64,000 nucleotides of DNA from an uncultured Alistipes sp. (lineage in GTDB: Bacteria > Bacteroidota > Bacteroidia > Bacteroidales > Rikenellaceae). Positions 44,610 through 54,280 of this stretch are shown piece after piece (the stretch's first letter is position 1; each line of letters opens with the position of its first letter). The stretch spans positions 1 to 64,000 of the forward strand of contig CASELE010000002.1 of the NCBI GenBank assembly GCA_949288735.1. The letters run 5' to 3'. A model generated the notes under the pieces. The model had not been told where the DNA came from. It did not search any database and saw only the letters and a list, made by a program, of their open reading frames with translations. The translations under genes and the position numbers were made by a program.

Positions 44610-44627
44610 GGGGTCGAAAACTCCGTT

Positions 44628-46205
44628 ATGCCTATGTCTGAAAAACGCACCTCCGCCACGCGGAACCGCGAGGCCTTTGCCGCGCTCGCCGATGCGGGCG
44701 GCAACCTGCCGCCCCAGGCCGTCGAACTGGAGGAGGCCGTGCTCGGCGCCCTGATGCTCGAGAAGGACAGCATCATCGCCGTGCAGGAGTTCGTCACCGC
44801 CGATGCCTTCTACACGGAGGAGCACAGACTCATCTACCGGGCCATCGAGGAGCTCTCGATGGAGCTCAAGCCCGTCGACCTCTACACCGTCACCGAGCGC
44901 CTGAAGTCGAAGCGGGAGCTGCAGCGGGTGGGCGGCGCCTCCTATCTGGCGCAGCTCACGCAGAAGGTGGGCTCGGCGGCCAACGTGGAGTTCCATGCCA
45001 AGATCATAGCCCAGAAGTACGTGCAGCGCGAGCTGATCCGTTCGGCTACCGAGATACAGCGCCGCTCCTACGACGAGTCGACCGACGTGACGGACCTCAT
45101 CGGCTTCGCCGAGGGCGAGATCTTCAAGGTGGCCGAGGGCCACGTGAAGCGCTCGGTGCAGTCGTCGAAGGATATCCTGAAGCGGGCCCTCGACCAGATC
45201 GAGGAGGCCTCGAAGAATACGAGCGCCTTCAACGGCGTGCCGTCGGGCTTCATGGCCATCGACCGCGTGACGCTCGGGTGGCAGCCTTCGGACCTGATCA
45301 TCGTGGCGGCCCGTCCCTCGATGGGTAAAACGGCCTTTGTCCTCTCGATGGCGCGCAACATGGCCGTGGAGCACGAGGCGGGAGTAGCCTTCTTCTCGCT
45401 CGAGATGTCGGCCGTGCAGCTCATGATGCGTCTGATTGTCGCCGAGACGGGACTTCCGGGCAACGACGTGAAGTCGGGACGCCTCACGCCCGAACAGTGG
45501 CGCCACATGGAGAGCGCGACCAAACCCCTCGGCGCCGCGCCGCTCTACATCGACGACACGCCGGCCCTCTCGGTCTTCGAGTTTCGCTCGAAGGCACGCC
45601 GCCTGAAGATGCACAACGATGTGAAAATCATCATTATCGACTATCTTCAGCTCATGACCGGCAACCAGGATTCGAAGGGCAACCGCGAACAGGAGGTGGC
45701 CTTCATATCGCGTACGCTCAAGGCCATAGCCAAGGAGCTCGACATTCCCGTCATCGCCCTGTCGCAGCTGAGCCGTGCCACCGAGATGCGCGGCGGTTCG
45801 AAGCGTCCGCAGCTCTCGGACCTGCGCGAGTCGGGCGCCATCGAGCAGGATGCCGACATCGTGGCCTTCATCCACCGCCCGGAGTACTACGGCATCAACC
45901 AGGACGAGAACGGCATGCCGACGGCCGGACTGGCCGAGATCATCATAGCCAAGCACCGTAACGGCGCCGTCTGCGACGTGAATCTCCGCTTCCTGAAGGA
46001 GCAGGCCCGCTTCGTCGACATGGACGACGCCTCGCTGCCCGCCGCCGGGCAGCAATACGACGATTTTGCCAGCGGGTCGAACGACTTCGCGGGCGGGACG
46101 CCCGCCCCCGTTCCGGGAGCCCCGTTCGGCGCCCTGGGCCAGTCGTTCGGCGGCGGCGAGTTCGATGTGAAGCCTCCGGTCCTGACGGACGAGCCTCCGT
46201 TCTGA
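44628..46205 (+). CDS. dnaB: Replicative DNA helicase
   Basis: A 525-residue hexameric helicase. N-terminal domain about residues 25-130 (LPPQAVELEEAVLGALMLE), then the RecA-like domain with Walker A ARPSMGKTAF, FSLEMSAVQLMMR, IIIIDYLQLMTG (Walker B) and DLRESGAIEQDADIVAFIHRP. The tail of about 50 residues is Gly/Pro/Ala-rich. ATGs at 44628 and 44634 are both possible starts. No intein is present. It leads the division cluster run. Confidence 0.97.
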   Translation: MPMSEKRTSATRNREAFAALADAGGNLPPQAVELEEAVLGALMLEKDSIIAVQEFVTADAFYTEEHRLIYRAIEELSMELKPVDLYTVTERLKSKRELQRVGGASYLAQLTQKVGSAANVEFHAKIIAQKYVQRELIRSATEIQRRSYDESTDVTDLIGFAEGEIFKVAEGHVKRSVQSSKDILKRALDQIEEASKNTSAFNGVPSGFMAIDRVTLGWQPSDLIIVAARPSMGKTAFVLSMARNMAVEHEAGVAFFSLEMSAVQLMMRLIVAETGLPGNDVKSGRLTPEQWRHMESATKPLGAAPLYIDDTPALSVFEFRSKARRLKMHNDVKIIIIDYLQLMTGNQDSKGNREQEVAFISRTLKAIAKELDIPVIALSQLSRATEMRGGSKRPQLSDLRESGAIEQDADIVAFIHRPEYYGINQDENGMPTAGLAEIIIAKHRNGAVCDVNLRFLKEQARFVDMDDASLPAAGQQYDDFASGSNDFAGGTPAPVPGAPFGALGQSFGGGEFDVKPPVLTDEPPF

Positions 46206-46218
46206 TACCTCCAAGAGC

Positions 46219-47757
46219 ATGTTTGTCAGGGTATACAGCGGTGCGGTCGTCGGCATCGACGCCGTGCGGGTCGAGGTCGAGGTCAACATTGCCGGCGGCG
46301 GCATCGGCCTCTTCCTGGTGGGCCTTCCGGACAATGCGGTGAAGGAGAGCGAACAGCGCATCCGTGCCGCCTTCGAGAATTCGGGCCGCCGCATGTCGGG
46401 GCGCAAGGTGGTGGTGAACCTCGCGCCGGCCGACCTGCGCAAGGAGGGGGCGGGTTTCGACCTGCCCATCGCGCTGGGAATCCTCGCAGCCCAGGGGCAG
46501 CTCTCGTCGTTGCGGCTGGGCGATACGCTCGTGGCGGGAGAGCTCTCGCTCGACGGTACGGTGAAGCCCGTGCGGGGCGTGCTGCCGATGGCCGACCGCG
46601 CCCGCCGCGACGGGATGCGCCGCGTGGTGGTGCCGGCGGAGAATGCCGCCGAGGCGGCCGTGGTCGAGGGCGTGGAGGCGATCGGGGTGCATACGCTCGA
46701 CGAGGCGGTGGCCTATCTCAACGGCGAGGCGGAGCTCGAGCCGGCGGCCGCGGCCGCGGCCGAAGCGCTGCCCGACGGCGGGCGCTACGCCGAGGACTTC
46801 GCCGACGTGAAGGGGCAGGCCCAGGTGAAGCGGGCGCTGGAGATCGCTGCCGCCGGCGGCCACAACGTGCTGATGATCGGTCCGCCCGGCTCGGGCAAGA
46901 CGATGCTGGCGCGACGGCTGCCCACCATCCTGCCGCCGCTCACGGCGGCCGAGGCGCTCGAGACGACCAAGATACACTCCGTGGCGGGCAAGCCCGGCGC
47001 CGTGCGCGGGCTGCTCGTGCAGCGTCCCTTCCGGGCGCCGCACCACCTCGCTTCGCGCGTGGCCCTTATCGGCGGCGGACAGTCGCCCCAGCCCGGCGAG
47101 GTGTCGCTGGCCCATAACGGCATCCTCTTTCTCGACGAGCTGCCCGAATTCGGGCGCAGCGTGCTCGAGGTGCTGAGGCAGCCGCTCGAGGAGAAGCGCA
47201 TCACCGTGTCGCGGGCGAAGTACAGCGTGGAGTATCCCGCCAACTTCACCCTCGTGGCGGCGATGAACCCCTGTCCGTGCGGCTACTACAACCATCCGGA
47301 CAAGGAGTGTACCTGCCCGCCCGGGGCGGTGCATCGCTACATGGGCCGCATCTCGGGACCGCTGCTCGACCGTATCGACCTGCATGTCGAGGTGACGCCC
47401 GTGCCGGTCGGCGAACTCGCGGCGGCGCGCCCGGCCGAACCGAGCGCCGCCATCCGCGAACGGGTGGTCCGCGCCCGGGCGGTGCAGGAGGAGCGGTTCC
47501 GCGGTCTGGGAGGAGTGCATACGAACGCCATGATGAATACGAAGATGCTGCGCGACTGGTGCGTGCTCGACGCCGCGTCGTCCGCGCTGCTCGAGCGTGC
47601 CATGGAGCGGCTGGGCCTCTCGGCGCGGGCCTACGACCGCATCCTGAAGGTGGCGCGCACTATTGCCGATCTGGCGGGCGAGGAGCGTATCGGGGCGGCC
47701 CATGTGGCCGAGGCGATCAACTATCGCTCGCTCGACCGCGAGTCGTGGGGCAGGTAA
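46219..47757 (+). CDS. YifB-family Mg chelatase-like AAA ATPase
   Basis: A 512-residue protein with an N-terminal Lon-protease-like fold domain (about residues 20-165; GLPDNAVKESEQRIRAA, KEGAGFDLPIALGIL), an AAA domain with Walker A GPPGSGKTM (221-229) and Walker B ILFLDELPEF, and a C-terminal Mg-chelatase-like helical domain (SARAYDRILKVARTIADLAG). Known as YifB or ComM; ComM promotes branch migration in transformation. Function here is not certain. Confidence 0.95.
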   Translation: MFVRVYSGAVVGIDAVRVEVEVNIAGGGIGLFLVGLPDNAVKESEQRIRAAFENSGRRMSGRKVVVNLAPADLRKEGAGFDLPIALGILAAQGQLSSLRLGDTLVAGELSLDGTVKPVRGVLPMADRARRDGMRRVVVPAENAAEAAVVEGVEAIGVHTLDEAVAYLNGEAELEPAAAAAAEALPDGGRYAEDFADVKGQAQVKRALEIAAAGGHNVLMIGPPGSGKTMLARRLPTILPPLTAAEALETTKIHSVAGKPGAVRGLLVQRPFRAPHHLASRVALIGGGQSPQPGEVSLAHNGILFLDELPEFGRSVLEVLRQPLEEKRITVSRAKYSVEYPANFTLVAAMNPCPCGYYNHPDKECTCPPGAVHRYMGRISGPLLDRIDLHVEVTPVPVGELAAARPAEPSAAIRERVVRARAVQEERFRGLGGVHTNAMMNTKMLRDWCVLDAASSALLERAMERLGLSARAYDRILKVARTIADLAGEERIGAAHVAEAINYRSLDRESWGR

Positions 47758-47769
47758 GCAATACGGATC

Positions 47770-48873
47770 ATGAAGAGAAGAATCATACTTTCGGGCGGCG
47801 GTACGGGCGGGCACATCTATCCGGCCGTGGCCGTTGCCGAGGCGCTTCGCCGCCGGCTGGGCGACGAGGCGGAGCTCCTGTTCGTGGGGGCCGAAGGACG
47901 CATGGAGATGGAGAAGATTCCGGCTCTGGGCTACCGCATCGTGGGGCTTCCGGTGGCGGGACTGCAGCGGCGTCTGGCCGCGGAGAACTTCGCGCTTCCC
48001 TTCAAGGTGCTGAGAAGCGTGCGCCTGGCGCGCCGCACGGTGCGCGACTTCGGTGCCGACGTCGTGGCCGGCTTCGGCGGTTACGCCAGCGCCCCCGTGC
48101 TGTGGGCCGCACAGCGCATGGGGGTGCCGACGCTCATCCAGGAGCAGAATTCCTATGCGGGCCTGACGAACCGGATTCTGGGCCGCCGGGCCCGCCGCAT
48201 CTGCGTGGCTTACGAGGGCATGGAGCGCTTCTTCCCGGCCGACCGCATCGTACGGACGGGTAACCCGCTGCGCGGCTCGGTAGCCGCCGGAACGGTCGAC
48301 CGGACCGCGGCGCTGCGCAGCTTCGGGCTCGGCGCTGCGCTGCCCACGCTGCTCGTGGTGGGCGGCTCGCTCGGCACGCGCACGCTCAACGAGGCGGTCC
48401 GGGAGTGGCTGCTGCGCCAGGGCGGCGAGGCCCCCGTGCAGCTCATCTGGCAGACGGGCCGCTACTACGAGGCCGAGATGCGGCGTTTCCTCGCCGACCA
48501 TCCGGTGCGCAACGTCTGGCAGGGTCCCTTCATCGAGCGGATGGATCTGGCCTATGCGGCGGCCGACGCGGTCGTCTCGCGCAGCGGCGCCTGCACCGTA
48601 TCGGAGCTCTGTCTGGCGGCGAAGCCGACCCTCTTCGTCCCCTCGCCCAACGTGGCGGAGGACCACCAGACACGCAACGCCGAGGCGCTCGTGGCCCGCG
48701 GCGCGGCCCTTCTGGTGCCCGATGCCCGGGCCGTGGGGCACGTGATGGACGAAGCGGTGGCCCTGCTCTCCGACCGGGCGCGGCTGGAGTCGCTCGGACA
48801 GGCCATCGGCGCGCTGGCCGCACCTCGCGCGGCGGAGCAGGTGGCCGACGAGATCGTGAAACTGATCGGTTGA
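47770..48873 (+). CDS. murG: UDP-GlcNAc transferase of peptidoglycan synthesis
   Basis: A 367-residue enzyme that adds GlcNAc to lipid I, giving lipid II, on the inner face of the membrane. N-terminal GGGTGGHIYPAVAVAEAL, GFGGYASAPVLWAA, and the UDP-GlcNAc site VVSRSGACTVSELCLAAKP are clear. Length is normal. It follows YifB by 12 bases, where ftsW would be expected in most division clusters. Confidence 0.97.
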   Translation: MKRRIILSGGGTGGHIYPAVAVAEALRRRLGDEAELLFVGAEGRMEMEKIPALGYRIVGLPVAGLQRRLAAENFALPFKVLRSVRLARRTVRDFGADVVAGFGGYASAPVLWAAQRMGVPTLIQEQNSYAGLTNRILGRRARRICVAYEGMERFFPADRIVRTGNPLRGSVAAGTVDRTAALRSFGLGAALPTLLVVGGSLGTRTLNEAVREWLLRQGGEAPVQLIWQTGRYYEAEMRRFLADHPVRNVWQGPFIERMDLAYAAADAVVSRSGACTVSELCLAAKPTLFVPSPNVAEDHQTRNAEALVARGAALLVPDARAVGHVMDEAVALLSDRARLESLGQAIGALAAPRAAEQVADEIVKLIG

Positions 48874-48878
48874 CAGGT

Positions 48879-50270
48879 ATGGAACATACGAAATACTACT
48901 TCCTCGGGATCGGCGGCATCGGCATGAGCGCGCTGGCCCGCTATTTCCTGCACGAGGGGCGGCGCGTGGCGGGCTACGACCGTACGGAGACCCCTCTCAC
49001 GCGGGCTCTGGAGGCCGAGGGGGCCGACATCCACTACGGCGAGGGGGAGGAGATGCTCGTGCCCGACGCCTTCCGCGACCCGCACGGTACGGTGGTGGTC
49101 TACACCCCCGCCGTGCCGGAGGAGCACGCCGAGCTGCGCTGGTTCCGGGCCCGTGGCTTCGAGGTGGAGAAGCGGTCGCAGATGCTGGGCCGCGTATCGC
49201 AGGGCAAGTTCGTCACGGCCGTGGCCGGCACCCACGGCAAGACCACCACCACGACCCTCGTGGCGTGGCTCACCCGTGCCCTCACGGGGGGCGGCAGCGC
49301 CTTCCTGGGAGGCATCTCGGTGAATTTCGGTTCGAACCTCGTGCTGGGGCCGGGCGACCGCCTCGCCGTGGAGGCCGACGAGTTCGACCGTTCGTTCCTG
49401 CGGCTCACGCCCGACGTGGCGGCCGTCACCTCGGCCGATGCCGACCATCTGGACATCTACGGGACGCACGAGGCGGTGAAGGAGGCCTTTGCCGAATTCG
49501 TGCGCCGCATCCGTCCGGGGGGCATGGCGGTCGTCCGCCGCGGGGTGGAGCTGCGGCTCGATGCGCCGCATGTCACCGTATGGCGCTATGCGCGCGAGGA
49601 GCCGTGCGACTTCTACGCTTCCGGCGTGCGGCCGCTCGAGGGGGGCTACTATGCCTTCGACCTGCATCTGCCCGACCGTACGGTCCGGGGATGCCGGCTC
49701 GGGATACCCGGTCTGGTGAACGTGGAGAATGCCGTGGCGGCGGCCGCCTGCGTATGGTGCGGGGCCCGCATGCGCGGCGAGACCTTCGACGAGGAGGCGC
49801 TGCGCGGCGCGCTGGCGTCGTTCGCCGGTGTGAAGCGCCGCTTCGAGATCTATGTCAATACACCGCGTCAGGTCTACATGGACGACTACGCGCACCACCC
49901 GCGCGAACTCTCGGCGGCGCTCGGCTCGCTGCGGCGCATGTTCCCCGGCCGGAAGGTGACGGCGCTCTTCCAGCCCCACCTCTACACGCGTACGCGCGAC
50001 CTGCACGAGGGCTTCGCCGAGGCGCTGTCGCTGGCCGACGAGGTGGTGCTGCTGCCCGTCTATCCGGCCCGCGAGGAGCCCATCGAAGGGGTCACGAGCG
50101 AACTGATCGCCCGCGACGTGCGGGTGCCGTGCCGCATCGTGGAGCGGGCGGCGCTGGCCGACACGGTGGCGACGATGGATACGGACGTGGTCGTCAGCTT
50201 CGGCGCGGGCAACATCGATGCCTGCTGCGAGGCGCTGGCCGAAACCCTGCGCAGAAAGGCCGGTGCGTAA
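48879..50270 (+). CDS. murC: UDP-N-acetylmuramate--L-alanine ligase
   Basis: A 463-residue Mur ligase adding L-Ala to UDP-MurNAc. Rossmann start FLGIGGIGMSALARYF, ATP-binding VAGTHGKTTTTTL (about residues 111-123), VEADEFDRSFL, and the C-terminal YMDDYAHHPRELSAAL are diagnostic. Length is normal. Its last 8 bases overlap the GTG start of ftsQ. Confidence 0.97.
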   Translation: MEHTKYYFLGIGGIGMSALARYFLHEGRRVAGYDRTETPLTRALEAEGADIHYGEGEEMLVPDAFRDPHGTVVVYTPAVPEEHAELRWFRARGFEVEKRSQMLGRVSQGKFVTAVAGTHGKTTTTTLVAWLTRALTGGGSAFLGGISVNFGSNLVLGPGDRLAVEADEFDRSFLRLTPDVAAVTSADADHLDIYGTHEAVKEAFAEFVRRIRPGGMAVVRRGVELRLDAPHVTVWRYAREEPCDFYASGVRPLEGGYYAFDLHLPDRTVRGCRLGIPGLVNVENAVAAAACVWCGARMRGETFDEEALRGALASFAGVKRRFEIYVNTPRQVYMDDYAHHPRELSAALGSLRRMFPGRKVTALFQPHLYTRTRDLHEGFAEALSLADEVVLLPVYPAREEPIEGVTSELIARDVRVPCRIVERAALADTVATMDTDVVVSFGAGNIDACCEALAETLRRKAGA

Positions 50271-51354
50271 CGTTTCGCGATATCTGCCGCCTCTGCTGCT
50301 GTGGTGCTGCGTGGCGTTCTATCTGGTCTGGGCTTCGTCCCGGGCCCGGACGGTGCGCCGCGGGCGGAGCGTCGTGCGGGTCGAGGTCGGAGTGCGCGAC
50401 AGTTCGTCGCGCGGCCATCTGGTCTCGCCGGAGAAGATGCGGCAGCGGATTCTGCGCGGCGGTCTCGCCTCGGAGGGCATGCCGGCCGGCGAGGTCGATC
50501 TGTCGGGTATCGAGCGCTTTGTCGAACGCAACGGTTTCGTGGAGCGGGCCGAGGCGAGCATCGGCTACGACGGCGTCGTGCGGGTCGAGCTCCGCGAGCG
50601 GCGCCCCGTCGTGCGGCTGCGGTGCGGCGGCCGCGACCTCTACGCCACGGCCGACGGCTATCTCTTCGGCGCCCCCTCGGGCTCGGCGCTCTATGTGCCG
50701 GTGGTGACGGGCAGCTACCGCCCGCCCTTCCCGGCGGAGTTCACGGGGAGCCTCGCCGACTTCGTCGCCGCGGAGCGGAGCCGTACGGCCGAGCGGATCG
50801 CGGCGCTCGAACGGGAGAAATATCCCTTCTACCGCCGCGAGCGGACCAACGACGAGAACATGCGGGCGCTGCGCCGCCGGCGCATCTCGAAGGGGTGGTT
50901 CGAGAGCGAGGAGCTCTTCGCCCGCAAGGTGGAGCGGCTGCGGGCCGAGAATGCGGCCCTGCGGCGCCGTTACCGCGACGAGGCGCGCCGTGTCGAGGCG
51001 GAGATCGCACGCCTCGCGGCACGACAGGAGGCGGAGCGCGCGCGGCAAAAAAAATTGGAGAAATCCTGCGAAGATTTCTTGAAACTGCTTACCTTTGTAG
51101 AGTTCCTGGAAGATGACGCCTTCTGGCGGTCGGAGGTGGTGCAGATCGATGCATCGACCTCGGCGAGCGGGGCGATCGATCTGACGCTGGTGCCGCGCAG
51201 CGGCCCCTTTGTCGTCCGCTTCGGCCGACCCGAACGGGCCGAGGAGAAGCTGGACGTTCTGATGCGTTTCTACCGCAACGGGCTGGAGCACCTGGGGTGG
51301 GAGCGCTATCGGACCGTGGACGTGCGTTTCGCCGGACAGGTGGTCTGCAGCTGA
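50263..51354 (+). CDS. ftsQ: Cell division protein FtsQ/DivIB
   Basis: A 363-residue inner-membrane division protein. One membrane helix (about residues 8-24) is followed by a POTRA-like domain (LVSPEKMRQRILRGG to VRVELRERRPVVRL, about 52-120) and the beta domain. Between about 190 and 270 lies a highly charged, predicted coiled-coil stretch (RRISKGWFESEELFARKVER, then AENAALRRRYRDEARRV) before the conserved FLKLLTFVEFLEDD. That makes the protein longer than the roughly 250 residues I expect. I chose the GTG at 50263; the upstream in-frame ATG lies deep inside murC. A promoter-like pocket for ftsA lies near its end. Confidence 0.85.
   Translation: MRNVSRYLPPLLLWCCVAFYLVWASSRARTVRRGRSVVRVEVGVRDSSSRGHLVSPEKMRQRILRGGLASEGMPAGEVDLSGIERFVERNGFVERAEASIGYDGVVRVELRERRPVVRLRCGGRDLYATADGYLFGAPSGSALYVPVVTGSYRPPFPAEFTGSLADFVAAERSRTAERIAALEREKYPFYRRERTNDENMRALRRRRISKGWFESEELFARKVERLRAENAALRRRYRDEARRVEAEIARLAARQEAERARQKKLEKSCEDFLKLLTFVEFLEDDAFWRSEVVQIDASTSASGAIDLTLVPRSGPFVVRFGRPERAEEKLDVLMRFYRNGLEHLGWERYRTVDVRFAGQVVCS
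51090..51097 (+). promoter_or_regulatory. Possible internal promoter for ftsA-ftsZ
   Basis: TACCTTTG inside ftsQ, in an AT-rich pocket (about 51045-51110, with an eight-A tract) unlike the surrounding GC-rich DNA. It is 306 bases before ftsA; no -33 TTG at proper spacing. Confidence 0.3.
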
Positions 51355-51403
51355 CAGGAGAGAAGCCATACATCACAAGAGAGGGGGAGACCCGAAAGAG
51401 GAA

Positions 51404-52891
51404 GTGGAAAAGAGAAATTATACGATAGCGATCGACCTCGGATCGTCGAAGGTGGCGGTGGCCGTCGGCGTGCGTAATGCCGAGGGGCTCGTCGACGTGG
51501 CGGCCCTCGGCGTGAAACCCGTCGTCGGGGTCAATGCCGGGCGTATCGACAACATAGAGCAGGTGAGCCGCGCCGTGAAGGAGGCTTTGGACGAGGTGGA
51601 GGAGCAGCTGGGCATCCGCGTTACGGAGGCCTATGCGGGCATCTCGGGCGAATTCGTCCGCTGCGCCCGCCATACGGACCACGTGTTCGTCTACGACCCG
51701 CAGAACGGCGTCTCGCAGCACGATGTGGAGGCCCTCTTCGACCGCATGCGCGACGTGCAGGCACCCGAAGACGAGACCATCATGGAGCGTGTGCCGCAGA
51801 ACTACGTGGTGGACGACGTGCAGGAGGTGCAGGACCCCGTGGGGTCGTTCGGCCGGAAGCTCTCCTCGACCTTCAACTTCGTGCTTTGCCAGCGCACCCC
51901 CATGCAGCGGCTCGACATGGCGCTGCGGCGGCTCGGCATCCGGATGCTGACCCTCTGGCCCGATGCCCCGGCCACGGCCGAGACGGTCCTCTCGCCCGAG
52001 GAGCGGCAGGAGGGGGTGGCGCTCGTCGACTTCGGCGCCGGAACGACCGATGTGGCCGTCTACTGGCGCGACGTGCTGCGCTACGTGGCCACCGTCCCGA
52101 TGGGCGCCTCGGCCATCAACGCGGACATCCGTTCGCTGAGTCTGCCCGAGAAGTATGTCGAACCGCTCAAGTGCCGCTTCGGTTCGGCGGTCGCCGAGCT
52201 GGCCTCCGAGTCGAAGTATGTCCGCGTGAGCGGCCGCACGGCCAAGGATGCGAAGGATATCCTGTTGCGCAACCTGGCGACGGTGATCGAGGCGCGCGTG
52301 ACCGACGTGGCCGAGTATGTCGCCCAGGAGGTGAAGGATTCGGGCTACGGCCAACGCCTCTCCTGCGGCCTCGTGCTGACGGGCGGCTCGTCGCGGCTGA
52401 AGGATGTGGACGAACTCTTCCGCCGTGTGACGGGACTGGAGGTGCGCCTGGGGTCGGCCGAGGCGGGACTGACGGAGGCGGCGCGCGAGCGGCTCGCCGA
52501 TCCGGCGCTCGCCACCGTGGCCGGCCTGCTGGTGCGCGGAGCGCAGCAGTCGCCATGCGCCGTGGGCGAGCGGCCGGTACGTGAACGCGCGGCGAGTGCA
52601 TCGCGTACGGCGGAACAGGAGGAGAACGGACCGCGCCGGGGAGGCTTCGCCCCTTCGGCAGGAGCGGTGCCGACGCCGCGGTCCGAGGAGCCGCGCCGTA
52701 TCCGGCCGGCGGTGCAGCCCGCGCCGGAGCCCGCGGCCGCACCGGAACCGAAACCCGAAACCGAACCGCAGCCGGAACCCGTTTCCGAACCGACGCGCCG
52801 TCCCGGACTGCTCGAACGCATGAAGCGTACGCTTCAGAGCAGTGCACGGTCGCTGAGCGAGAAGTTCGACGGCGACGACGAAGAGATCTGA
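51404..52891 (+). CDS. ftsA: Cell division protein FtsA
   Basis: A 495-residue actin-like ATPase tethering the Z ring to the membrane. Phosphate 1 motif AIDLGSSKVAVAVG at the N-terminus, DFGAGTTDVAVYW (phosphate 2) and VLTGGSSRLKDVDELF (adenosine motif) are clear. A Pro/Glu-rich linker of about 80 residues (PEPAAAPEPKPETEPQPEP) precedes the C-terminal amphipathic helix GLLERMKRTLQSSARSLSEK expected to bind the membrane. Start is GTG. The stop overlaps the ftsZ ATG by one base (TGATG). Confidence 0.96.
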   Translation: MEKRNYTIAIDLGSSKVAVAVGVRNAEGLVDVAALGVKPVVGVNAGRIDNIEQVSRAVKEALDEVEEQLGIRVTEAYAGISGEFVRCARHTDHVFVYDPQNGVSQHDVEALFDRMRDVQAPEDETIMERVPQNYVVDDVQEVQDPVGSFGRKLSSTFNFVLCQRTPMQRLDMALRRLGIRMLTLWPDAPATAETVLSPEERQEGVALVDFGAGTTDVAVYWRDVLRYVATVPMGASAINADIRSLSLPEKYVEPLKCRFGSAVAELASESKYVRVSGRTAKDAKDILLRNLATVIEARVTDVAEYVAQEVKDSGYGQRLSCGLVLTGGSSRLKDVDELFRRVTGLEVRLGSAEAGLTEAARERLADPALATVAGLLVRGAQQSPCAVGERPVRERAASASRTAEQEENGPRRGGFAPSAGAVPTPRSEEPRRIRPAVQPAPEPAAAPEPKPETEPQPEPVSEPTRRPGLLERMKRTLQSSARSLSEKFDGDDEEI

Positions 52892-54264
52892 TGCACGAAC
52901 AATACAGAGAAACCGACGAAAAGGATATGAAGACCGAGGAGCTGATCTCCGAACTGAACGCACGTCCCGAGAAGGGGTCGATCATCATGGTGGCCGGCAT
53001 CGGCGGTGCCGGCGGCAACGCCGTGAACCACATGTGGAACCTCGGCGGCATACAGGGCGTGGACTTCATGGTCTGCAACACCGACCAGCAGGCGCTCGAC
53101 AAGAGCCCCGTACCGACGCGCATCTGCCTCGGCGCCGAGGGCCTCGGCGCGGGCAACGACCCCGAGAAGGGGCGCCAGGCTGCCGTCGAGTCGCTGCCCG
53201 AGATCCGTCAGCATCTGGAGGCTGCGGGTACGCGCATGATCTTCATCACCGCCGGTATGGGCGGCGGTACGGGTACGGGCGCCTCGCCCGTGGTGGCGAA
53301 ACTCGCCCGCGAGATGGGGCTGCTGACGGTGGCCATCGTCACCTCGCCGCTGGCCGTCGAGGGGCGCCAGCGCTACGAACAGGGCTTCCGCGGTATCGAG
53401 GAGCTGCGTCAGAACGTCGATTCGCTGCTGGTCATCAACAACGAGAACATACTCGAGATGTACGGCGGCCTCTCTGTCAAGCAGGCCTTCGGCAAGGCCG
53501 ACGACATCCTCGCCTCGGCGGCCAAGGGCATTGCCGAAATCATCACGGTGAAGAGCGACCTGGTGAACGTCGACTTTGCCGATGTCTCGAGGGTGATGCG
53601 CGACAGCGGCCGTGCCCACATGGGCGTGGCGACGGCCGAGGGCGAGAACCGGGCCGAGGCGGTGGCCGAGGCGTCGCTCCACTCGCCGCTGCTCGATCAC
53701 AACCACATCTGCGGCGCGAAAAACATCCTGCTCAACATCTCGGTGGCCAACGCCGACGAGCTCCGCTACGCGGAGGTGGTCTCCATCCTGGAGTATATCC
53801 AGTCGCATGCCAGTTACCGCGACGAGGAGGGGCGTCTGCACGATGCCAATATCATCTGGGGTACGAGCGAGAAGCCCTATCTGGGCCGTGCCATCGAACT
53901 GATGGTGGTGGCTACGGGCTTCGAAGACGAGGCCATGTCGGGTCTGAAGCGCATCGTCCCCCCCGCCCGGACGACGGTGGAACCCGCGACCGAGCGCTCC
54001 GCGACGCCGGTGCTCGAACCCATCGGAGGCACGGTCGCCGCGTCGTTCGAACGGCGGCAGGTGCAGCCCGTCGAGCAGGTGGTGCTCGGTGCCAAGACGT
54101 CGCGCTACGCCAACATGGCGCAGATCCTCGCCATACCCGCCTACAAGGCCCGCAACGCCAAGATGGTGGTCGAGACGGCGGGAGGCCGGCGCGAGGTGCT
54201 GAAACAGGAGAGCTCCGCCGAGGCTTCTGCCGAACGACAGAACGGCGGATCGCTCTTCGACTAA
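52891..54264 (+). CDS. ftsZ: Cell division protein FtsZ
   Basis: A 457-residue tubulin-like GTPase forming the division ring. GTP-binding GGAGGNAVNHM (about residues 38-48), the tubulin signature GGGTGTG (124-130), and the T7 loop region NVDFADVSRVM are clear. A variable linker leads to ILAIPAYKARNAKM, which resembles the C-terminal partner-binding peptide, followed by about 35 further residues ending SLFD. Coupled to ftsA by a one-base overlap. Confidence 0.97.
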   Translation: MHEQYRETDEKDMKTEELISELNARPEKGSIIMVAGIGGAGGNAVNHMWNLGGIQGVDFMVCNTDQQALDKSPVPTRICLGAEGLGAGNDPEKGRQAAVESLPEIRQHLEAAGTRMIFITAGMGGGTGTGASPVVAKLAREMGLLTVAIVTSPLAVEGRQRYEQGFRGIEELRQNVDSLLVINNENILEMYGGLSVKQAFGKADDILASAAKGIAEIITVKSDLVNVDFADVSRVMRDSGRAHMGVATAEGENRAEAVAEASLHSPLLDHNHICGAKNILLNISVANADELRYAEVVSILEYIQSHASYRDEEGRLHDANIIWGTSEKPYLGRAIELMVVATGFEDEAMSGLKRIVPPARTTVEPATERSATPVLEPIGGTVAASFERRQVQPVEQVVLGAKTSRYANMAQILAIPAYKARNAKMVVETAGGRREVLKQESSAEASAERQNGGSLFD

Positions 54265-54280
54265 TCCGATACGCTGCGGT

